From Atherinomorus stipes (taxonomy: Eukaryota > Chordata > Actinopteri > Atheriniformes > Atherinidae), in NCBI GenBank assembly GCA_023101725.1, contig JALJCO010001367.1, positions 1 to 64,000 of the forward strand: a stretch of DNA of 64,000 bases. The letters are read 5' to 3'. A program made the translations under genes and the position numbers. Of the stretch, positions 56,750 to 64,000 are shown one piece after another (positions within the stretch are counted from its first letter, which is position 1; each line of letters begins with the position of its first letter). A model generated the notes under the pieces. It was not told the DNA's origin, ran no database searches, and saw only the letters and a program-made list of their open reading frames with translations.

Positions 56750-58150
56750 GGCTTCCATTTTCCACCACTGAAAACATGGCTAACCGGAAAGGCTGAAACA
56801 AAACAGGAGTGCCTCCGTTGAAAAAGTAGGTGGAGCTGAATCAGTTGAATAAGAAAGACAAGATCTGAATATAATTGTGATGCACCAGAACAACTCCAGT
56901 TATCCTAAAATGAAACTCAGTGAGACGCCAACTTCACAGTGGTTATGGGACGGACTTGTAATGTCGTCTCATCCAGCAGAGCGATGATCAGTGGTGGCTA
57001 CATGGCTCAAGACTCATCTTGAATGATATGCTGGGTGAGGGGAAACGCCACTTTACTATTTACATTTAAATGAAAAGGCACCTGCGTGCAGAGGTGGAGG
57101 ATTTGTTAATGTGTCTGTAATCTGAGAACAATAGCTCACAGACATCCACTCATAACACGGGGGAGGTGATGGTTGCTGAGTAATTGCTTTGTATCTGCGA
57201 TGGGTGAGCGGCTGTGAGGCAGGAGATTACAGCAGCCAGTGCTTCACCTTCACCTGGTTCAGGCCAGCAGGAAGAGCGTGTCTGAGAGGGAAAAGAGGTT
57301 TTCTCCATGCGTTTGTGTGTAGACGTGGAAATTGCATTTTTTTCTCTGTCCATGGATTTAGAGGATTTTTCTCCCCATACTGCAGTCACTGTTTCATTTA
57401 ATGTTCTTTTGTTTAATTATGAATGACTTGTAATAGAAACATTACAGAAAAATATCGTTCATCCAGTAAAAAGCCAAGCAAACATACCAGATTTATCAAT
57501 GCATCAGAAATAATCTGAATGTGTGCATCTTCATTAATTGCTTTATTTGGATTAGAGGTAATAGGGATGATTAGAGGTAATACGGATGACAAGGTGTGTT
57601 GTTTATGGTTTCTGCTGTTCCTGCCATCAAGCGCACCAGTTGTTACACAGCAACTATTGTTCCTTTGTGGGTATTTTCCTCCGGACCCCAGACACATGGG
57701 TCTAATCTCGGCTGTTTCTGACTCAGCTACAGAACTGACAACTGTAGCATGGGCCACATAAGGCCCAGATATGACTATGACTTGTGGGTCCTAAAACTGT
57801 ACTCCAAACACAGGGTTTAGAAAATAAGGTTTTCATTTCTGTTAGTTCAAAAAAGGGAAGACAGGATAGAATAGAAAAAAATTTTCACAAATAAATCACA
57901 TTTCTCTGTGCTGTCCACATTGATTAATGCCTCCGGTTTCTATATTGAGCATTTACCTAAGGTAATATTTCCCAGCTACTTACAGCCCATGAGACCTGAG
58001 AAAGGAAAAATATGAGCGGAAGTCTATGCTGAGGAAAGGATGATCTCCTGGTCCCTGTGGTTCTCTGGCCTGGATTCCAGATATGTCGGATGTGGATTTA
58101 AATGAAGATTTTAGAGGATTTCAGGTTCTGCTTGAAGCCGCTTTGTGAAC
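56750..58150. other. No gene recognised
   Basis: Repeat-poor sequence with no supported exon; the longest frame on either strand is about 115 codons and lacks domains. Confidence 0.5.
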
Positions 58151-58156
58151 ATTCAT

Positions 58157-58880
58157 CTCGTCTCTGTGGACAGTCGTCTCAACTCTGTGGACTCTCGTTA
58201 AGTCTCTGTGGACTCTCGTCTCGTCTCTGTGGAGTGTAGTTTTTGTGGACTCGTCTCGTCTTTCTAGACTCTTGTCTTTGTGGACTCTCATCTCGTCTTT
58301 GTGGACTCTCGTCTCATCTTTGTGGACTCTCGTCTCATCTTTGTGGACTCTCTCCTTTGTAGATTCTTGTCTTTGTGGACTCTCGTCCTTGTGGACTCAT
58401 CTCTGTGGACTCTCGTCTCATCTTTGTGGACTCACCTCTGTGGACTCATCTCTGTGGACTCTTGTCTCATCTTTGTGGACTCACCTTTGTGGACTCATCT
58501 CTGTGGACTCTCGTCTCATCTTTGTGGACTCTCTCCTTTGTAGATTCTTGTCTTTGTGGACTCATCTCTGTGGACTCATCTCTGTGGACTCTCGTCTCAT
58601 CTTTGTGGACTCTCGTCTTTGTGGACTCATGTCGTCTCTGTGGACTCTCATGGATTCTTGTCTCTGTGGACTCTTGTCTCATCTTTGTGGACTCTCGTTT
58701 TTGTGGACCCTCATTTTTGTAGACTCTCGTCTTATCTTTATAGACTCTCATCTTTGTGGACTCTCGTTTCGTCTTTGTGGACTCTCATGTTTGTGGACTC
58801 TCGTCTCTGTGGTCTCTTGTCTTTGTGGACTCTTGTCCTTGTCTTCATGGATTCTTGTCTCATCTTTGTGGACTCTCATC
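58157..58880. repeat. 21/15-bp minisatellite (TGTGGACTC type)
   Basis: About 40 units built on TTTGTGGACTCTCGTCTCATC (21 bp) with 15-bp short forms (CTCTGTGGACTCATC). Because both periods are multiples of 3, long open frames (up to 221 codons, LWTLVSS repeats) appear on both strands. They are artefacts. Confidence 0.95.
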
Positions 58881-58884
58881 CACG

Positions 58885-59438
58885 CCAAAATGTGGAGAAA
58901 AGTTGAGTGAGCCGCTGAAAATGACAGAGGAACCGATCTCAACCGTCCTGGGAGGAAGAAAAGACGTCCTAGAAGCCAAATGTGAGCTCAGTCTGGAGGG
59001 ACGAGAGTTTCCTCCCTCTTCTAGTTACTCTGCGGTCAGAAATCCTCGCTTTTCCCAGGATTTTGTGCTGACAAGGCAGCGGAGAAAACAGCGCCTGATG
59101 CAGCAGCAGTCCTGGGGGTTGCGGGCGGAGTGAGTCATTTCCTCCTGGTTCGTGAGTCGGCGCCATCGCTCTCTCAATAGGAAAAAAATGGGACGCAAAG
59201 CGTTTTTTTTTGTTTGTTTTTTTTTTACCACAGATCATGGTACCTCCAGCTTTGAGGTCTTGATGTTAAGAGGAACAGCGAGAAACAAACACTGAAACCT
59301 GGCAGAAAGCAGCTGCGCCGGTTAAAGCTAAGCTAAGCTAAAACTAAGCTAATGTTTCCACATCCCTGCCATCGGCGAGTCAGTCCAATGAGAAGAGGAC
59401 ATCTCTTGGGGCGATCAAGAAGGTGCTGGCCGGATGAG
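58885..59438. other. No gene recognised
   Basis: Short frames, a poly-T tract at 59202-59226, nothing assigned. Confidence 0.5.
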
Positions 59439-59442
59439 TTAA

Positions 59443-59657
59443 AGTGGAAATGCAACGCTCAACCAACCTAACTTTATTTAGTAGACTGAGTTCTGTTCTT
59501 ATAAATAATTATATACCAAACGTGAAAAATAGAAGCATATAAAAAAAAACGTTGCGAAGTTTGACGTTTTTAGGACAAGAGCGCCGCCATCTTGCAGTAC
59601 TCTAAGCTCTGACGTCTATTAAATAAAGTTAGGTTGGTTAAGCGTTGCATTTCCACT
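59443..59657. mobile_element. TTAA-type MITE (215 bp), deletion derivative of 17639-19767 family
   Basis: Flanked by TTAA (59439-59442 and 59658-59661), with ends AGTGGAAATGCAACGCTC and, reversed, AGTGGAAATGCAACGCTT. The left 170 bp follows the arm of the 2.1-kb element (ATACCAAACGTGAAAAAT, CTCTAAGCTCTGACGTC), and only about 40 bp of the right arm remains. Confidence 0.92.
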
Positions 59658-59661
59658 TTAA

Positions 59662-60960
59662 GCCTCAGCTGTAGAGGCAACAGGTTCAGAAAGAAGACGG
59701 ATGTTCAGAAAGATGATGTCTAGCTGCTAATAGGCTGTTGTCTTGCTGTTTATCTGTTATTGTTTTGTATTGGTCAGCAGTGGAGTTCACAGGACTTCAC
59801 CTACTCTGACATCAGAGGTCACATGATTCCAAAACTGTGAGGAGTTTGTGAAGGAGAGTTTTATCTCCTCCCCGTCCCTTTTTAAGTAATACTTTCTGGT
59901 TCATTTCAACTTAAGAGACCCAACAGTTACTGCCTCATCCCAGGGATGATTTTCTGCCGTTATAAAGAACATAAAACATGCACTTTAAATAAAAAAAAAC
60001 CTCCACATGAACACGTACTGACTAGCTGAGGTGATGTAAAATATTAATAAATAAATGAATAAATCTGTATAGATGTCAGTGGCAGAGATTTACATAGATG
60101 TTTAAATGAACTCTGTTAACTCTCCTGAGCATAAAAGCTGTTTCTTTTGGTTTTGTAAACCACAGTTTCACTGTTTTCAACCATCTTCATCATGAAGTTT
60201 CCTGCAGCAGCAGATTAGTGAACAGTGGTTTCTGAACCAGCCGGCGGAACAGACAGATGGATGAAATAAATGTTCTCCAGGACAGATACTGCTGAAAGTT
60301 GAAGCTGATAAAGCTTCAGTTTAACTGATCCAGAAGGTGGATTCAGTTCCAACGATGACACGATCCGATCCACCATCCAGCTGAGCATCTGTGTCATGAA
60401 CCAACACATGGCTGCGGCTCATCGGGGCGACTTCTGGGCACCATCTATGGCTGGTGGAGGATTTATGGACACAGGCCTCTGACTCTGGTGAGCCAAACTG
60501 GCTACGTAACTAAGCTTCAAACATACATCGGCACTTGTGAGGTGTTGCGAGGTGTCGCTGGGGAATTTGCCTCCAAGGTCGGTGCAGATTAAAGTTGCTA
60601 TATTGATTAAGCAGTGATGCTGTATTGACAGTGTCAGTGAAGAGGGAGGAGGATGGAGGGGAAGCCCACTGTTGAGGGTTGACTGCTGCTTCCTGATAGA
60701 TACACAGATCAAAGCATTGTTAATGAAGTGTGTTGCAGTGGAGAGTTGTGATGGGTTGTCTACGTCTAGCTAAGCATGCAGCTTTGCATGAGTGTGGCAA
60801 CATCTCCTGTCAGAGACTCATCCCTCCTTCATGACAGACTGGCACCCCACCACAATGAGCTCCATTATTCTCTTCTGTCCCTTCATGGTTCGTCCTCTGT
60901 CATGTCTCCCCAACTTCCCGCCCACTCGTTATGTCACATCTGTCTGTTTGTTTGTTTACA
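59662..60960. other. No gene recognised
   Basis: No domains in the frames and no clear element ends. Confidence 0.5.
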
Positions 60961-60962
60961 TT

Positions 60963-61078
60963 TATATTGCAGAGTTTAGCCTTTGGTGCACTTTTTGGTC
61001 CTGCCATGTTCAGCACTTTGTGTCAGCTATGGCTGTTTGAAAGTGCTATATAATAAAGTTGTATTGTATTATTGTATT
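60963..61078 (+). repeat. LINE-like (L2-type) 3' end
   Basis: TTCAGCACTTTGTGTCAG then GAAAGTGCTATATAATAAAG and a short TTGTAT tandem: the usual shape of an L2-group 3' terminus. Compare 15262-15345. Confidence 0.6.
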
Positions 61079-61610
61079 GGTGACAGGTCTCCAACTTCAA
61101 CCTCTTTTGAAACAGCCTTTCATGCTCCCACCGTCAGCAGATGTGGAACGTTGGGACTAATCAGAGCAATTAGGACTCACGCAGCCTTCTGCATGCAAGA
61201 CCAAAGCAAAGCAGGAAACAGCACACGTTCCAAAACAGTTCTGTTACGCTGCAAGGCTTATTCTAACTTCCAGCACAAAACCATAGACCGTTAATAGAGA
61301 GGGACAAACCTTCCGCCACGTCTCCCGTTGGTTTCTGAAGAGCTAAAAGTGAAGCCAAGTGGGCGTGTCCCACCATCACCACATGTCACATGTGTCGTCA
61401 CTCTCGGGAAATATTAAAATGCGCAAAGGCAAGGCCGCTCCGAGCCGCGGGGCAAATGATTGACAGCTGACGTACTCTGGGCTAAACGCTAACAGAGCTA
61501 ACTCGAAACTAACAGGAGCTAACAAAGATTAGCCCCCTAAGCGGCGGGATGAAGGTAAGGCACGCTTAGACTTGCCATAATCTGACTAAAAACTGCCGTT
61601 GTGCTACTTT
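61079..61610. other. No gene recognised
   Basis: GC-richer near 61330-61550, no exon supported. Confidence 0.5.
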
Positions 61611-61612
61611 GC

Positions 61613-61770
61613 TACAAACTTTGTGTTCATTTCTGCTCTAAACATGTTTATATCTCCTCTAAACATGTTTATTTCTGCTGTAAACATATTTATTTCTGCT
61701 GTAAATATGTTTATCTCTGCTGTAGTCATGTTTATTTCTGCTGTAAACGTCTTTATTTCTGCTGTAAACA
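61613..61770. repeat. 21-bp minisatellite, about 7.5 units
   Basis: Unit TTTATTTCTGCTGTAAACATG. Spurious frames on both strands arise from the 21-bp period. A C run follows at 61771-61783. Confidence 0.95.
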
Positions 61771-61783
61771 TCCCCCCCCCCCC

Positions 61784-62088
61784 TCTCCCCAACACACACA
61801 CCCCTCGCTGTTTTCTTTTCACAATGTACCTGTAAACAGGTGCGCTGCTCATGTGGCTGCATCCCAGTTTGCCTGGTTCTGCTGTATTGGGCCAATTCCA
61901 ATTCAGCCCTCAATCTTAGTAGCCCTCAAAACCAAGTGTTAAGGGCTAATTTGTCACTTAGAAATGGGACACTCCTTAAATGCAGATATGTCTTTAAACT
62001 GTGGGAAGGCAGCATTACGCCAAAGCGGCGTTCAGTCTGTCAATTCAGAAGAACAAGAGGAAGAAGAAGCATTTGCTGTACATATACA

Positions 62089-62148
<60 letters not shown>

Positions 62149-62334
62149 ATACATATATATATATATTGAACCATGTCTGTCTGTCAAGTAAATGCAACGA
62201 TCGGATCACTTTTCCCTTCTGTCCATGGAAACAAGTCAGCTGGAAGCTCTGATCGGAAAGATTGCAATCAGATAGATGAATTATTGTCCATGTAAACGTA
62301 GCTAGTGACAGCCTTTTATATCAATGAGGTCCAT
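61784..62334. other. No gene; MITE-like fragment at 61886-61975 and (TA)n at 62089-62165
   Basis: 61886-61975 has GGGCCAATTCCAATTCAGCCC and AAATGGGACACTCC, like the 'GTCCCAATTC' MITE at 7940-8572. The TA tract is a simple microsatellite. Confidence 0.6.
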
Positions 62335-63180
62335 GGACCACCACAGCAGGCTCCATCTGCTGGAACAAAACGTTGCTCTCCTTAGAACAGGGATCACCAA
62401 CTCCGGACCTCTTGGGCCAGTGTCTGTAAGGTTTTTAATGCCACCCTGTGGCAACACACCTGACCCAAATCGATTAGTCATTGTGCAGAACTTCATAGGT
62501 TGTCGGACCCATTTAATTTGAGTCAGGTGTGTTGGAGCATGGAAATATTGAAAACCTTATGAACACTGGCCCAAAGGGGTCAGGAGTTGGTGATCCCTGC
62601 CTTAGAACATCCCAGACACTGTTTAACAGCATCAAAACCTGCTGGTACGGCTGCTCAATTATGAAAAAAAAAATCATTATTGCAATGATTTTGTTCAATC
62701 CTGAAATCATGATTATACAAACGATTACTTTTTGGTTGCACGATACATTTATTCAGCATTTCTCTCTCTGTCAAAATACACTTTGTTTTTGATAATTTAC
62801 TCAAAATGTTCAAATTGAAAAAAAATACCGGCTACAAATATGTACCTCACAGCTCCACATCCTCCACAATCCTCCACACAGCAAGACTTCTCCTCCTGAT
62901 GGACACCAGCATCATCCAACCCTTCCTTCTCTATGCTCCCCTCTTACTTCAACATGCTGTCCATCAGCAACAGGTGAACTCACCAAGGTCACAAACATTG
63001 CATTCAAAATCATCAGCTTGCACATCCTGGACCTCTCTCACCTAAAAAATAAAGCCATCACCTGCATGGCCCAGAGCATCAGTCCAGACCCAGACCACCT
63101 TCTCCACAGCCACCTCTGCCTGCTGCCCTCGGGCCGCAAAAGCTTCATCCCTTATGCCGTCGCTAATGTTCAAGGCCGTA
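62335..63180 (+). pseudogene. C-terminal part of a LINE reverse transcriptase, broken by insertions
   Basis: Before 62387 the frame reads RLHLLEQNVALL, and after 62600 it resumes with LRTSQTLFNSI and TCWYG. A later block (62860-63180) gives HLKNKAITCMAQSI, HLLHSHLCLLPSGRK and SFIPYAV. These are in the order of the C-terminal segment of a jockey-superfamily (L2/Rex1-like) LINE, after the RT core. The clade is uncertain. A 212-bp hAT MITE and an unassigned AT-rich insertion (about 62653-62815) interrupt it. Confidence 0.6.
62388..62599. mobile_element. hAT MITE (212 bp) with perfect 8-bp duplication
   Basis: Ends CAGGGATCACCAACTCC and, reversed, CAGGGATCACCAACTCC, flanked by identical CCTTAGAA (62380-62387 and 62600-62607). 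Inner arms also pair (GACCTCTTGGGCCAGTGT against ACACTGGCCCAAAGGGGTC). Confidence 0.97.
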
Positions 63181-63459
63181 ACTAGCTATGAGGTACCAGA
63201 GGTAAATATCTCGGTTAATAATTCATAAATAATTAATCAGTAATTATTATATATATATATATTTGTTCTACTGGGTGAAATGGTCCTTCCATCCCGACAG
63301 TATCAACACATCATGTATTTATAAAAAGGAAGGAAAAAAGTCAGACCTCTGTGAGAGCTGCAGGTCTGTAAAAACTCTGACCAACCCCTGCCATTCACAC
63401 CGACAGACAGGAAATTCGTAATTCGCAACGTATCTCTGTCCGTCCCCTCTCTCCATCCC
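63181..63459. other. No gene; AT-rich tract at 63247-63263
   Basis: Short sequence between LINE relic and TTAA element, nothing recognised. Confidence 0.5.
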
Positions 63460-63824
63460 CCACGTGACCCCCCCTGTGCACCGCTCACTGTGAACAAATA
63501 TGGCTAACGGACTGCTAACTGCAGCTGTGCCAACTAAACAAAACAAAACAACAGATAAGGATTAAGTCTCGGAGGCGTTGACGTTTCCAGTGTGGACTTT
63601 TTACACTGCAGAAGCAGTTGGAGGTGAGTGAATTAAAGCTTTTAGAAATGTGGTTTGTCAGCTGTTTACTATCAAGCTCACGAGCTATCCACTCGGCTGT
63701 TATCGTTCACCTGCTCGTAAAACATCGGCGCACACGTCCCTGCACTCTGAAGGCGTGGTTTCTGGTGGTGTTTTTTAAAATGTCACTTGCTCGAACTGTT
63801 TTTCCAACATTGCCAACCCTAGCT
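63460..63824. mobile_element. TTAA-type element, right part
   Basis: Collinear with 54985-55383 (GAGGCGTTGACGTTTCCAGTG, GACTTTTTACACTGCAGAA, AAAATGTCACTTGCT). It ends GCCAACCCTAGC-T before TTAA (63825-63828). The left end is not resolved. Confidence 0.65.
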
Positions 63825-63828
63825 TTAA

Positions 63829-64000
63829 CCGCGACAGCTGACAATCAGGAGTTGTGTTTCTGAAATTAATCTAAAAAATAAATCTCTTTAAAAATAAATA
63901 AGTTTCTCTGTATTTGAAGAATAAAATAAATATTCTTATTTATATAAAAAAAAATCCCAAAATAAGCTGTATAAGCTTTAGTGCAATGCTCCAGCTGCGT
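63829..64000. other. No gene recognised
   Basis: AT-rich sequence to the window edge. Confidence 0.5.

Noticed and set aside
58245..58910. 221-codon open frame of LWTLVSS-type repeats, and similar frames on the minus strand
   Set aside because: It is a translation of a 21/15-bp minisatellite whose periods are multiples of 3; open frames on both strands are expected and no start or splice context supports a gene.
61599..61942. Overlapping frames with MFISAV-type repeats
   Set aside because: Product of the 21-bp minisatellite.

Overview
The window is vertebrate, almost certainly teleost, nuclear DNA. It carries a Rex3 non-LTR retrotransposon (RTE clade, abundant in ray-finned fish), tRNA-derived SINEs, Tc1-like relics and many fish-type DNA transposons. 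The only host coding sequence I can support is one 96-bp internal exon on the minus strand (8829-8924). It encodes the zinc-finger segment of the E3 ubiquitin ligase ZNRF1. It is flanked by good splice sites, and no other exon of that gene was found, so most of the window is probably intron of znrf1 on both sides of this exon, with the partner exons outside.

Layout: 1-3235 is a Rex3 element running off the left edge, with its coding region broken by small frameshifts. 3.3-8.6 kb holds a nested hAT element with a relic BED-finger exon and two PIF/Harbinger-type elements. 8.8-8.9 kb is the znrf1 exon. 12-28 kb contains two direct copies of a fold-back element with a tRNA-like core, several elements in TTAA target sites, a long-armed 2.1-kb element with a nested insertion, a 1.44-kb Harbinger-type element (copy A) and a hAT that has trapped a Harbinger MITE and an L2-type reverse transcriptase fragment. 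28-35 kb has another Harbinger-type element, a palindrome-rich repeat with a SINE piece, a truncated copy of the A family, two abutting TTAA elements and a hAT MITE with a perfect 8-bp target duplication. 38-48 kb has a 39-bp minisatellite, a TTAA element containing a Harbinger with a Myb/SANT relic, two SINEs (one split by a palindromic TTAA element), a Tc1 transposase relic and the inverted second copy (B) of the 1.44-kb element. 51.1-53.6 kb is a hAT-type element with about 55 tandem copies of a 34-bp unit inside it. The rest holds minisatellites, a mariner-type MITE, more TTAA elements, a small hAT MITE and LINE fragments.

The genes do not work together as an operon or pathway. The biology here is transposon ecology inside what is probably a large intron. 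Target duplications seen directly sort many elements into three groups: 8 bp (hAT), 3 bp (PIF/Harbinger-like) and TTAA (piggyBac/Kolobok-like, superfamily not resolved). Several nests have a readable order of insertion. The most unusual structures are the 34-bp satellite inside a hAT element with higher-order periodicity, the 22.5-kb spaced inverted pair of 1.44-kb elements, and two cases where adjacent TTAA elements share a single TTAA.
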